DNA from: an uncultured Bacteroidota bacterium
GTDB lineage: Bacteria > Bacteroidota > Bacteroidia > Bacteroidales > P3
Length of the DNA stretch: 64,000 nt
Assembly: GCA_902777005.1 (NCBI GenBank)
Contig: CACYSB010000008.1
Location: 18,876-82,875 of the forward strand
Reading direction: 5' to 3'
Made by a program: the position numbers and the translations under genes. Below the pieces are notes generated by a model. It made no database searches. It was not told the DNA's origin and was given only the letters and a program-made list of their open reading frames with translations. Below are positions 47,987-56,723 of this stretch, piece by piece (the first letter of the stretch is position 1; each line of letters begins with the position of its first letter).

Positions 47987-49392
47987 AGAGTGTGTGCATA
48001 ATGGGAGGAGGACTCGGAGGCTTGATGACCGGCGCGCTGCTGGCCAAGGAGGGCTACCGCGTCACGGTGCTGGAGAAGAACCGTATAATAGGCGGTGGCT
48101 TGCAGAGCTTCCGGCGAGGAAAATACCTGTTCGATACCGGCATGCATATCTTCGGGGGAATGGGCGACAACGGTCAGATACGGCTCATCTGCCGCTATCT
48201 GGGCATCGAGGAGCGCGTGAAGACAGCGCCGAGGCGCGTTGTGGTGACTGATGCCAGCGATTCGTACCCCGAGGCATACACTGAGAAGATACATGCACTG
48301 ACCGAACAGGAACCACTGTACAGACTGAAACCGAGCGAAGTGGAATACAGGCTGACGGACTTGAGCCTGACGGCCAAAGAGCTTGTTGAGCAGACAGCGC
48401 GCAGCGCAGAAGAGCTGAGACTGTTGGCTTATCCGTCGCTGCTGTACGGCGGTCGCGAAGACAGTCCCGCATTCCTGCACGCACTGATAAGTTGTGCGCA
48501 TCAGCAGGGCACATACACCTTTACCGACGGCAGCGTGCATTTTGCCGAACTTCTGGCGGAGGTGATTGAGAACGCCGGCGGAGAAGTAAGGAGCGGCGAG
48601 ACAGTAACCGGCATAGAGACCAGCGGCCGACAGGTGAGTGCTGTGCATACAGACAAGGGCACATACACGGCCGACATCTACGTGAACGACATGCCTGTGA
48701 GCAAGCTACTGGAGCTGACGCCTGCGGGAGCTTTTACACCGGCATTCCGCAGCCGTATAGGAGCCGTGCCCTACACGATGTCGGCAATGAGTGTGTTCAT
48801 TGGGCTTAAACCCCGCAGAATGCGCTATGACGGAGAAGCATGGTTTGCGATGCAATACAGCTGCGCACTCTGGAACATGGACGAATGCGGCGAAGAGGCA
48901 TGGCCGCAAGCGATGTTCGCCCTACCCTCGGAAGACAGTGACAATCCCGGCTTTGCGGCCACCATAACCGCAGTGTGCCCCATGAATTACGACTACGTGA
49001 AGCGTTGGGAGCAAAGCGTGACAGGGCAAAGACCAGAGGAATACTATCGCTGGAAAGAGCGCATGATGCATCAGGCAATAGATGTGATATGTGAGAAGTT
49101 AGGTGCAAGTCGCGAAATGATGGCATACATGGATGCCGGAACACCGCTGACGATAAGGGACTACTACGGTACGCCGCGCGGAGCAATGTACGGAATGCAC
49201 CGTAGCAGCAGCAACCCTCTGCAGTCGTCGCTCTCCACACGCACACGCCTGACGAACCTGTACCTCACCGGCCAGGATGTGAACTTCCACGGCTTGATAG
49301 GCACGTCGCTAACGGCCATACTCACGGCCGAGGCCATTGTGGGGCACAATACCATTGTGAACAAAATAAACGATACGATATGGAAACAATAA
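47983..49392 (+). CDS. FAD-dependent oxidoreductase (phytoene-desaturase-like)
   Basis: A 469-residue flavoprotein. The FAD-binding Rossmann motif is VCIMGGGLGGLMTGALLAKE, ending in the ribose-binding acidic residue (VTVLEKN), and then GGGLQSFRRGKYLFDTGMHI. The C-terminal FAD motif is TNLYLTGQDVNFHGLIGTSL. Relatives desaturate or isomerise polyenes, so it may adjust double bonds in the pigment. It overlaps the MMPL stop codon by 4 bases. Confidence 0.87.
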   Translation: MKSVCIMGGGLGGLMTGALLAKEGYRVTVLEKNRIIGGGLQSFRRGKYLFDTGMHIFGGMGDNGQIRLICRYLGIEERVKTAPRRVVVTDASDSYPEAYTEKIHALTEQEPLYRLKPSEVEYRLTDLSLTAKELVEQTARSAEELRLLAYPSLLYGGREDSPAFLHALISCAHQQGTYTFTDGSVHFAELLAEVIENAGGEVRSGETVTGIETSGRQVSAVHTDKGTYTADIYVNDMPVSKLLELTPAGAFTPAFRSRIGAVPYTMSAMSVFIGLKPRRMRYDGEAWFAMQYSCALWNMDECGEEAWPQAMFALPSEDSDNPGFAATITAVCPMNYDYVKRWEQSVTGQRPEEYYRWKERMMHQAIDVICEKLGASREMMAYMDAGTPLTIRDYYGTPRGAMYGMHRSSSNPLQSSLSTRTRLTNLYLTGQDVNFHGLIGTSLTAILTAEAIVGHNTIVNKINDTIWKQ

Positions 49393-49394
49393 AG

Positions 49395-50681
49395 ATGAAG
49401 CTAATCTACCCGAAGTGGAAGAAACTGCCGGGACAGACAACATTCAACCTGCCACCGCACGGTCCCGTGGCTTTTGCCGCTACTCTGCCGGAATGGGTGG
49501 ATATTGACTTTGTGGATGAGAATGTCGAGGAGATTAACTTCGACGACCCATGCGACATAGTGTCGCTCTCCACAATGCTATCGACGCAGGTGAAGCGGGC
49601 ATGGGAGATTGCCGCCGAATACCATAAGCGAGGCAAGACTGTGCTCGCCGGAGGCATCAGTGCTATGTTACATGCCGAAGAGTTCGTCAACCATGTGGAC
49701 AGCCTTTTCCTCGGCGAGAGCGAAGGCCGTTCGGAGCAGGTGTTGCTCGACTGGAAAGAAGGTAAGCTGAAGAAGGTGTACAACTTCCTTGGCAAACAGC
49801 CTCCGATAGAGAGCGTCGGCCCCTGCCGTCGCGACCTCTACAAGCGCGAGCTCTACAACCACAAGGGGGTGCAAATGGTTGACCTCTTCCACGCCTCACG
49901 CGGCTGCCGCTTCAGTTGCTACCCATGCGCGGTAAGCTACCTTGGAGGCCGCAAGTTCCGCCCACGGCCGATAGACAAGGTGGTCGAGGATATGGCGGCC
50001 ATAGACAACAACCGGCTCTTCATCGTAGACAATTCGCTGGCACAGGACAAAGAGTGGGAGAAAGAGCTGTTCCGCGCCATTGCGCCGCTGAAGAAGAAAT
50101 GGATAAGCCACACCATAGAGGACGACCCCGAGGTGCTGGACCTTGCCGGAAAGGCCGGCGCATGGTATGTGTACCAGGCGGTATATGATACTTCTGATTA
50201 CATAAAGGAGCGCGTGAAGCGCTATCACGACAACGGCATCGGCGTGGAGGGCACCATACTGTTGGGGTTGGATAACCAGACAGTGGACGACTGCAAACGG
50301 CTGGTGGATTTCCTCGGAGAGATAGACCTTGACCTGGCCGAGTTCACCATCATGACGCCCTTCCCCCATACCAAAGCCTACGACGACTACCTGCGGCAGG
50401 GGCGCATATTCGACTTCGACTGGAACCACTACAACGCCGGTCAGGTGGTCTTCAAACCCGCAAAGATGACGCCTGACGAACTGCAGGATGTCTACGACTA
50501 CGCCTGGAAGAGCTTCTATGCCAGCGAGACGCAGGAGTCTAAGATGTTCCGCCTGTTCTGCAACGTAGCCTTGCGCGAGATGAACGAGGGCACCTACCGT
50601 CCACGCAACCGCGCATTGGCCAACAAGAGCTTCGGCAAAGATGTGGATCGCAGCATAAAGACGCACCAAAACAGCTATTAG
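49395..50681 (+). CDS. Cobalamin-binding-type radical SAM protein
   Basis: A 428-residue protein. The N-terminal 130 residues have the fold pattern of a cobalamin-binding domain (DIVSLSTMLSTQVKRAWEIA, TVLAGGISAMLHAEEF) without the DxHxxG motif. The radical SAM 4Fe-4S cysteines are Cys171, Cys175 and Cys178 in ASRGCRFSCYPC. GVEGTILLGLDNQTVDD and the C-terminal FTIMTPFPHTKAYDDY match the B12 radical SAM family. Members methylate unreactive carbons or do ring chemistry. It could C-methylate the aryl ring or the polyene. An ATG at 49380 is an alternative start. Confidence 0.88.
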   Translation: MKLIYPKWKKLPGQTTFNLPPHGPVAFAATLPEWVDIDFVDENVEEINFDDPCDIVSLSTMLSTQVKRAWEIAAEYHKRGKTVLAGGISAMLHAEEFVNHVDSLFLGESEGRSEQVLLDWKEGKLKKVYNFLGKQPPIESVGPCRRDLYKRELYNHKGVQMVDLFHASRGCRFSCYPCAVSYLGGRKFRPRPIDKVVEDMAAIDNNRLFIVDNSLAQDKEWEKELFRAIAPLKKKWISHTIEDDPEVLDLAGKAGAWYVYQAVYDTSDYIKERVKRYHDNGIGVEGTILLGLDNQTVDDCKRLVDFLGEIDLDLAEFTIMTPFPHTKAYDDYLRQGRIFDFDWNHYNAGQVVFKPAKMTPDELQDVYDYAWKSFYASETQESKMFRLFCNVALREMNEGTYRPRNRALANKSFGKDVDRSIKTHQNSY

Positions 50682-50683
50682 AA

Positions 50684-51043
50684 ATGAAAGTATCGGAAAC
50701 ATATTACGACGAGCAGTTCCCTTTCCGCGGACAGTGGGACATGGAGTCGCTCTGCGGTCTAAAGATACGCAAGGTGGATGGCCGCACATACGTCATAGTC
50801 ACGGAACTGTATCAGGAAAACCCCGGCACATCGGTAACCTATGCTGGACAGTCGCTACGCGACCAGATATGCGAAGCGAAAGGACTCAAGCCCGAAGAAA
50901 TTGTATATCTGGAATGCAACCCAAATACCAACTCAAAACTGTCGTTCTACGACGAGGAATACTTCGAAGTGGATTTTAGCGCCGACCCGCAGCAGCGCTA
51001 CCGCCAACTGACGCCGGAAGAAGTGAAGAACATCATAGGCTGA
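50684..51043 (+). CDS. Unrecognised 119-residue protein in the pigment operon
   Basis: I do not recognise this protein. It is acidic, has no signal peptide or membrane segment, and is rich in Tyr and Gln/Glu (ETYYDEQFPFRGQWDMESLC, VIVTELYQENPGTSVTYAGQ, KLSFYDEEYFEVDFSADPQQ). The pattern suggests a small cytoplasmic alpha/beta protein. It begins 2 bases after the radical SAM gene and overlaps the hydrolase start (TGATG), so it is almost certainly translated and likely to act with these neighbours, perhaps as a partner of the radical SAM protein. Confidence 0.7.
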   Translation: MKVSETYYDEQFPFRGQWDMESLCGLKIRKVDGRTYVIVTELYQENPGTSVTYAGQSLRDQICEAKGLKPEEIVYLECNPNTNSKLSFYDEEYFEVDFSADPQQRYRQLTPEEVKNIIG

Positions 51044-51858
51044 TGAAGAGGGTTCTGACAATACTGATAGCGCTGCTGCTGTATGCTGGAATACAGGGTC
51101 AAACGATAGTACACCTACCTAGCACCACAGCCACACTGGAGTGCTACGATGCAGAGCATCCTATAGCTACCGTCGTTGTATGTCCCGGAGGCAGCTACAG
51201 CTGGCTCGACTATAAAGTGGAAGGCGTAGAGGTGGCTCAGTGGCTTCAGGCTCACGGCATCTCGGCATATGTGCTGCGCTACCGTGTACAGGGCTGGTGG
51301 GCTTGGGCAACACACTACCGTCTCATTTTCCGCGGTAACCGCTATCCCGACCCTCTCCGCGACGCCGAAGCGGCACTTGACTGGCTCACCGCCAATGCCG
51401 ACAGCCTGGGTATCAACCCCTCCCGCATAGGCATCATGGGCTTCTCGGCGGGTGGTCATCTGGCTATGCTGAGCACATATACACGACAACCTGCCTTCGT
51501 GGCACCAATATACCCCGTTGTCACCATGCGGCAGGAATGTTGCCACACGCGCTCGCGCCGCGCCCTACTGGGCGAATATGGCCGCTGCAGCCAAGTGATG
51601 CGCGACTCCCTGTCTCTCGAAGAGCATGTGCGACCCAACTGCCCGCCGGTATTCCTCGTCAACTGCATCGACGACCCCATCGTAGATTACCGCAACTCCG
51701 TCATTCTCGACAGTGCCCTAACAGCAAACAATATACCGCATCATTATATCCAGTACCGTACTGGCGGCCACGGTTTCGGCATGAGCGACACTCGTGGCAG
51801 CGCCGAATGCCGTCATTGGAAAGAAGAATTCCTCAAATGGCTAAAAACAGTATTATGA
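51043..51858 (+). CDS. Secreted alpha/beta hydrolase
   Basis: A 271-residue esterase-type protein with a signal peptide (MKRVLTILIALLLYAGIQGQ). The nucleophile elbow is GIMGFSAGGHLAML; the acid and His are in CIDDPIVDYRN and YRTGGHGFGMSD. ATVVVCPGGSYSWLD supplies the oxyanion hole. It resembles acetyl-xylan-esterase-like family members. In a pigment operon it could deacylate or trim the exported lipid. Its overlaps with both neighbours (1 and 4 bases) argue that it belongs to the operon. Confidence 0.83.
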   Translation: MKRVLTILIALLLYAGIQGQTIVHLPSTTATLECYDAEHPIATVVVCPGGSYSWLDYKVEGVEVAQWLQAHGISAYVLRYRVQGWWAWATHYRLIFRGNRYPDPLRDAEAALDWLTANADSLGINPSRIGIMGFSAGGHLAMLSTYTRQPAFVAPIYPVVTMRQECCHTRSRRALLGEYGRCSQVMRDSLSLEEHVRPNCPPVFLVNCIDDPIVDYRNSVILDSALTANNIPHHYIQYRTGGHGFGMSDTRGSAECRHWKEEFLKWLKTVL

Positions 51859-53147
51859 AAGATATAGAATACAGCACCCCCGAAGAGATAAAGGCCTTTC
51901 AAGAGCAAAAGCTGCACGAGGCGTTAACATATCTGGAGGCTCATTCGCCCTATTACCAGCGAATGTTCGCCTCCTATGCTATCGACATCAAAAAGATACA
52001 ACACTTGGAAGATCTGGTGAAGATTCCCTTCACTGAAAAGAAAGACCTGCAGCTCTTCAACGACGACTTCCTCTGCTGCCCGCGCGATAAGGTTATCGAC
52101 TATATCACCACCAGCGGCACCCTCGGCGACCCAGTCACTTTTGGCTGCACCGAAAAAGACTTGCAACGCCTTGCCTACAACGAGAAGAAGAGTTTTGAGT
52201 GCGCCGGCCTCCATCCCGGCAATATCGTACAGCTGATGACCACCATGGACAAGCGCTTCATGGCGGGGCTGGCCTACTTCCTCGGTATCCGCGAGATGGG
52301 GGCCTCCATTATCCGCGTCGGCAACGGCATACCCGAACTCCAGTGGGACACCATACGACGCATACACCCCGACACCATCATGTGCGTGCCGTCGTTCATC
52401 CTCAAACTCATCGACTATGCCGAGCAGCACGGCATCGACTACCGCAACTCGTCCATACGCCGCATCATAGGCATTGGTGAAGGCCTCCGCGAGCAAGACT
52501 TCAGCCTCAACCTCCTCGGTCGCCGCATCAAGGAAAAATGGGATATCGATCTCTTTGCCACCTACTCCTCCACCGAGATGGGAGCCACCTTCAGCGAATG
52601 TCCCTACGGCTGTGGCGGACATGTCCATCCAGAGCTCATCATAGTCGAGATTATCGGCGACGATGACCTGCCCGTCCCCGACGGCCAGCCGGGCGAGATA
52701 GTGGTCACAACCCTCGGTGTCGAAGGAATGCCGCTGTTGCGTTTCCGCACTGGCGACATAGCGTCTAAGATTACCGACCGATGCCAGTGCGGCCGCTACA
52801 GCTACCGCCTCACGCCACTCATCGGCCGAAAGAACAACATGATTAAGTTCAAGGGCACCACCCTCTATCCGCCAGCAATCAACGACGTGCTCGACAACAC
52901 AGACTACGTAGCCAACTACGTCATCGAGGTCTCCACCAACAATGCCGGAACCGACGACGTCAAAGTCAAAATCGGCCTCCGCGAAGGCTTCAACGACAGT
53001 GTCGTCAAGGAGCTCAAGGATTCTTTCCGCTCACGCATCCGCGTAGCCCCGGAGGTAGAAGTGCTGCCAGTCGAGGAAATACAGCGCATCAACTTCCCCG
53101 CGAAAAGCCGCAAACCCATTAAATTCATCGACCTACGCAAAAAATAG
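51855..53147 (+). CDS. Phenylacetate-CoA-ligase-like acyl-activating enzyme
   Basis: A 430-residue adenylate-forming enzyme of the PaaK type. The ATP-binding loop is YITTSGTLGDPVTFGCTEKD; the other core motifs are LFATYSSTEMGA, LLRFRTGD and LIGRKNNMIKFKGTTLYPPA. It would activate 4-coumarate (from the first gene) as CoA or ACP thioester for polyene synthesis. A zinc-type Cys set, CPYGCGGH and CQCGRY, is visible. The true start is the ATG at 51855, overlapping the hydrolase stop as ATGA; an open stretch further upstream is only a shadow of the hydrolase gene. Confidence 0.9.
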   Translation: MKDIEYSTPEEIKAFQEQKLHEALTYLEAHSPYYQRMFASYAIDIKKIQHLEDLVKIPFTEKKDLQLFNDDFLCCPRDKVIDYITTSGTLGDPVTFGCTEKDLQRLAYNEKKSFECAGLHPGNIVQLMTTMDKRFMAGLAYFLGIREMGASIIRVGNGIPELQWDTIRRIHPDTIMCVPSFILKLIDYAEQHGIDYRNSSIRRIIGIGEGLREQDFSLNLLGRRIKEKWDIDLFATYSSTEMGATFSECPYGCGGHVHPELIIVEIIGDDDLPVPDGQPGEIVVTTLGVEGMPLLRFRTGDIASKITDRCQCGRYSYRLTPLIGRKNNMIKFKGTTLYPPAINDVLDNTDYVANYVIEVSTNNAGTDDVKVKIGLREGFNDSVVKELKDSFRSRIRVAPEVEVLPVEEIQRINFPAKSRKPIKFIDLRKK

Positions 53148-53148
53148 T

Positions 53149-54240
53149 ATGTACGACACCATCCGCCCTTTGAACGACAGCGAGCTCCCCGAAGCGATAC
53201 GTCAGATTACTGCTTCGCCGCTGTTTGTCCCCATAGCCCATTTCCTATATCCCAATGAGGAAGCCACTGCCGTGGTCGAACGCCTATGTGCGCTGAAGGA
53301 CATTCACACCATGCAGGACACCGTGATGCGTGCCGCCATCGACCGCATTCTGTCGCAGACTGTGACCGACTTCACTCACAGCGGCACCGACATGCTGCTC
53401 CCCAGCCGCCCTTACCTCTTCATATCCAATCACCGTGACATAACCCTCGATGCTTTCTTGCTCCAGTACCTGCTCTTCGAATACAACGACCTCTACATCA
53501 CCTTTGGTGCCAACCTCATGCAGGACCCAATCATCACCCTCATCGGACGCGCCAACCGCATGTTCCGTGTAGAGCGCGGCGGCACTCCAAAGGAGTTCTA
53601 CCGCAACATGTTGCAGGTCTCGCAATACATCCGGCAGGTAATCGCCGGAGACCAGCACTCTGTGTGGATTGCCCAGCGCAACGGTCGCACTAAAGACGGC
53701 CTCGACCGCACCGAGGTGTCACTCCTCAAGATGCTAGCCCTCAGCGGACGCGCCACACGCGAAGCTCCGCTTTCCCCTCTCAAGGCGCTCAACATAGTGC
53801 CTGTTTCCATCAGCTACGAATGGGAACCATGCGACCTGCTTAAAGCCCACGAACTGCACATGCGCTCACTCGGCCCATATCGCAAAGCCAAAGGCGAAGA
53901 CATGAACAGCGTGCTCACCGGCATTATGCAACCCAAAGGGCATGTACATCTTAGCGTCACCGCGCCCATCACCGACGAGGAGATAGACCGCTGTTCGGCT
54001 ACCGATAGCCCCTTCGAGAACCTCGCCGCTCTCATCGACCGTCGCATCATAGGCGCCTACCGTCTGCACCCCACCAATTTCGCAGCCTATGACCTCAAGC
54101 TCCGCAGCACCCATTTCTCCGACCACTACTCACCCACCCTGCGCGAACAATTCCAAGCACGCCTTGCGAGCGTACCGCATGCCGAACAGGCTATCCTGCT
54201 CGACATCTATGCCCATCCCGTGAAACAAATATACAGATAA
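53149..54240 (+). CDS. Glycerolipid-type acyltransferase (PlsC-like)
   Basis: A 363-residue cytoplasmic or peripheral protein with acyltransferase motifs FISNHRDITLDAFLLQ (H-x4-D), the region FRVERGGTPKEFYRN and VWIAQRNGRTKDGLDRTEVS. It resembles a long type of 1-acylglycerol-3-phosphate acyltransferase common in Bacteroidales, which I recall as often encoded apart from pigment clusters. It starts 1 base after the ligase gene, so it is cotranscribed; it could be a house-keeping gene caught at the operon end. A terminator follows. Confidence 0.85.
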   Translation: MYDTIRPLNDSELPEAIRQITASPLFVPIAHFLYPNEEATAVVERLCALKDIHTMQDTVMRAAIDRILSQTVTDFTHSGTDMLLPSRPYLFISNHRDITLDAFLLQYLLFEYNDLYITFGANLMQDPIITLIGRANRMFRVERGGTPKEFYRNMLQVSQYIRQVIAGDQHSVWIAQRNGRTKDGLDRTEVSLLKMLALSGRATREAPLSPLKALNIVPVSISYEWEPCDLLKAHELHMRSLGPYRKAKGEDMNSVLTGIMQPKGHVHLSVTAPITDEEIDRCSATDSPFENLAALIDRRIIGAYRLHPTNFAAYDLKLRSTHFSDHYSPTLREQFQARLASVPHAEQAILLDIYAHPVKQIYR

Positions 54241-54243
54241 AAA

Positions 54244-54264
54244 AAGGAGCCTCACTGGCTCCTT
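54244..54264. terminator. Bidirectional terminator
   Basis: AAGGAGCC and GGCTCCTT around a 5-base loop. On the minus strand a long T-tract follows, so it ends tRNA-Ser well; on the plus strand it ends the pigment operon. Confidence 0.85.
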
Positions 54265-54274
54265 ATCTCATTCG

Positions 54275-54361
54275 CGGAGAGACAGGGATTCGAACCCTGG
54301 GACCAGCAAGCTGGTCAACGGTTTTCGAGACCGCCCCGATCGACCACTCCGGCATCTCTCC
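54275..54361 (-). tRNA. tRNA-Ser (anticodon CGA)
   Basis: An 87-base tRNA with acceptor GGAGAGA/TCTCTCC, anticodon loop CTCGAAA, a long class II variable arm (GACCAGCTTGCTGGTC) and T-loop GTTCGAATC. CCA is not encoded. Confidence 0.95.
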
Positions 54362-54378
54362 TCGGGGTTTTGAGGATG

Positions 54379-54410
54379 CAAAAGTACACACTTTTTCCGA
54401 CACCGCCAAA
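54379..54410 (-). promoter_or_regulatory. Promoter of tRNA-Ser
   Basis: On the minus strand, TTTG (54407-54410), 20 bases, TACTTTTG (54379-54386). Confidence 0.75.
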
Positions 54411-54422
54411 TTTATTTTCTAA

Positions 54423-55211
54423 TCACTTCACTTCCACGCGCATCGAGTCCTCGGCCACCACAGTGTCGGGGAACTCGGACATGGCCTGCTGGAGCAATAT
54501 CTCGGGTTCGCGGTAACGGGCACTGATATGCGTCAAGAGCAATTGTCCAACCTCCGCCAGACGCGCCATACGCCCCGCCTGACTCGCGGTGAGGTGACAC
54601 CGCGTCTCCGCCAGCTCGGCCAAATCATCTGCAAAAGTGCACTCCAGACACAGCAGGTCTGAACCTTTGATATACGGCAGAATAGACTCAGTGTATGCCG
54701 TATCGCAGCAGTAGCTGTACACTTTCGGAGTGTTGGTGCCACGCGGAACCTCGGTGATACGGAAGCCGTAGGTGGGCACCGAATGCACCAGCGGGAAAGC
54801 ATCCACGGTGAGGCGCTTGCCTTCGAACACACGCTGCATACCCTCCTCAAAGTCCATCTCACGCCACTCTATTGGGAACTCCACATGGTTGCCCGTCAAC
54901 TCGAAGATGGTCTCAATCACCTCTTTGGCACCCTTAGGTGCCACGATGGTCATTGGCTCCGTACGCCCGCAGAGGTGCATGGTACTCAGCAGGCCCGGCA
55001 ATCCGAAGAAGTGGTCGCCATGCAGGTGCGAGATAATCACCGTACCGAGGCTCTGCAGCTTCAGATGGTTGTAGCGTATGCGGTCCTGCGTACCTTCGGC
55101 GCAGTCGATAAGCAGCTTAAAGCCCCCCACGTTGAGCACCTGTGCCGCACAGCTCCGCACACCCGTAGGCAACGCCGCTCCCGACCCGAGTATTGTCACA
55201 AATACATTCAT
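54423..55211 (-). CDS. Ribonuclease Z-like metallo-beta-lactamase protein, short form
   Basis: A 262-residue protein of the RNase Z family, which cuts tRNA precursors 3' of the discriminator base. Metal-binding motifs are ISHLHGDHFFGLPGLLSTMH, an internal FPLVHSVPTYGFRI, CCDTAYTESI and LLTHISARY; HLTASQAGRMA is family-typical. RNase Z proteins usually have about 50 more residues between GFRI and the GDT-like motif; here that gap is only about ten residues. The strong family motifs still favour RNase Z over other lactamase-fold proteins. It begins directly at the stop codon of the upstream symporter gene. Confidence 0.8.
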   Translation of the reverse strand: MNVFVTILGSGAALPTGVRSCAAQVLNVGGFKLLIDCAEGTQDRIRYNHLKLQSLGTVIISHLHGDHFFGLPGLLSTMHLCGRTEPMTIVAPKGAKEVIETIFELTGNHVEFPIEWREMDFEEGMQRVFEGKRLTVDAFPLVHSVPTYGFRITEVPRGTNTPKVYSYCCDTAYTESILPYIKGSDLLCLECTFADDLAELAETRCHLTASQAGRMARLAEVGQLLLTHISARYREPEILLQQAMSEFPDTVVAEDSMRVEVK

Positions 55212-56678
55212 CTATACACGTTTAGCGTTAATTGACGACAACCACAGCAGCCCGAATGTTATCAGGCCGTTGACCAACAGTATCTCGAAGCCAAAGCGGT
55301 AACCAAGCCACACCGGTGCATATAGTTTCAGCACGTAGCACACCACCGGCGACAACACCGCTATCACCGGCACCCAGCGGTCGCGCGCCTGCCGTTTGGT
55401 GAAGAGGCCGAAGGCGTAGAGACCCAGCAGCGGCCCATAGGTGAAGCCAGCCACGTCGAACACCGTGTCTATAAGCGACTGGCGGTGGAACGGCCTGAAG
55501 GCCACTATCACCAGCAGATACAGCAGTGCGAAAGCCACATGCACCCAACGGCGAACCTTGACGTCACTGCCTTTCGCATCATTCTTGCCGAAGCCTAAAA
55601 AGTCGTAGCAGAAGGTCGTCGTCAGCGCCGTCAGCGTGCCATCGGCGCTGCTGTAGCCCGCTGCCACCATACCCAGCACAAAGACAACGGCTGTGAATCC
55701 GCTGAAGGAGAATGCCACCGATGGGAATATCTTGTCGGGCACCACAGCACCGGCTTCATTCACCGGCAACGCAAAGCCTGTCTCTGCCGAATAGGCCAGC
55801 AATGCCGCGCCAAGACTCAGAAACAGTATGTTGACCACAATGAACAACAGGCTGGAGGTCATCACGTTCTTCTGGGCATCGCGCAAGCTCTTGCAGGTGA
55901 GGTTCTTCTGCATCATATCCTGATCAAGACCGGTCATAGTGATGGTGATGAACATACCCGCCAGCACTTGCTTCACCCAGAACTTCGGTGCCGTGGGGTC
56001 TGTGTCGAACATACGGGTGTAGCCCTTCTCCGACGACACTCTCATCAGCTCGCCGAAGCTCATGTCCAGATTGTTGAGTATAGCCAGCACCGTGGCCACT
56101 GCCGCCGCCAGCAGGAAGGTCGTCTGCAGCGTGTCGGTCCACACCACCGTCTTGATGCCCCCGCGGAATGTGTAGAGCAGTATTATGGCTATGAACACCA
56201 CTGCTGGCACCCAGAATGGTATGCCCCATGCGCGGAACACGAACTCATAGAGCACAAAGACCACCAGAAACATCCTCAGCGCGGAGCCCAGCAGACGGCT
56301 CAGTATGAAGAACAGCGCTCCCGTCTTCTCGCTGCGCACACCGAAACGTTGCTCCAGATAGGTGTATATCGACGTGAGGTTGAGCCGGTAGTAGAGCGGC
56401 AGCAGCAGCAGTGCTATAACCGCATATCCAAGCACATAGCCGAACACCAACGGCATATAGGTCCATGCACCGCTGTATACGCCACCTGGCACCGACATGA
56501 AGGTCACGCCGCTCAGCGACGCCCCTATCATGCCGTAGGCCACCACGTACCACGGCGACCGCCGTCCGGCACGGAAGAAGGCCTCATTGCCCTTGGCACC
56601 GCGCCTGCCGGTGAGCCACATCACCGCGAACAGTAGCAGCGTGTAGACAGCAAAACACAATAGTATAGTGAGTTCCAT
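55212..56678 (-). CDS. Sodium:solute symporter
   Basis: A 488-residue carrier of the SSS family with about 13 membrane segments. Family regions are GMIGASLSGVTFMSVPGGVY near the start, YTFRGGIKTVVWTDTLQTTF, and GMVAAGYSSADGTLTALTTT in the sodium-site region. The substrate cannot be predicted; relatives carry sugars, sialic acid, amino acids or pantothenate. It shares a transcript with the RNase Z-like gene (no gap). A TATCTTTG box lies 27 bases upstream. Confidence 0.9.
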   Translation of the reverse strand: MELTILLCFAVYTLLLFAVMWLTGRRGAKGNEAFFRAGRRSPWYVVAYGMIGASLSGVTFMSVPGGVYSGAWTYMPLVFGYVLGYAVIALLLLPLYYRLNLTSIYTYLEQRFGVRSEKTGALFFILSRLLGSALRMFLVVFVLYEFVFRAWGIPFWVPAVVFIAIILLYTFRGGIKTVVWTDTLQTTFLLAAAVATVLAILNNLDMSFGELMRVSSEKGYTRMFDTDPTAPKFWVKQVLAGMFITITMTGLDQDMMQKNLTCKSLRDAQKNVMTSSLLFIVVNILFLSLGAALLAYSAETGFALPVNEAGAVVPDKIFPSVAFSFSGFTAVVFVLGMVAAGYSSADGTLTALTTTFCYDFLGFGKNDAKGSDVKVRRWVHVAFALLYLLVIVAFRPFHRQSLIDTVFDVAGFTYGPLLGLYAFGLFTKRQARDRWVPVIAVLSPVVCYVLKLYAPVWLGYRFGFEILLVNGLITFGLLWLSSINAKRV

Positions 56679-56704
56679 GTATCGTATCCTATAGTTAGCG
56701 ACTG

Positions 56705-56712
56705 CAAAGATA
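56705..56712 (-). promoter_or_regulatory. -7 element of the symporter operon
   Basis: TATCTTTG on the minus strand, between the symporter start and the stop codon of the upstream gene; the -33 box is unclear. Confidence 0.5.
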
Positions 56713-56723
56713 CGAAAAAATCC

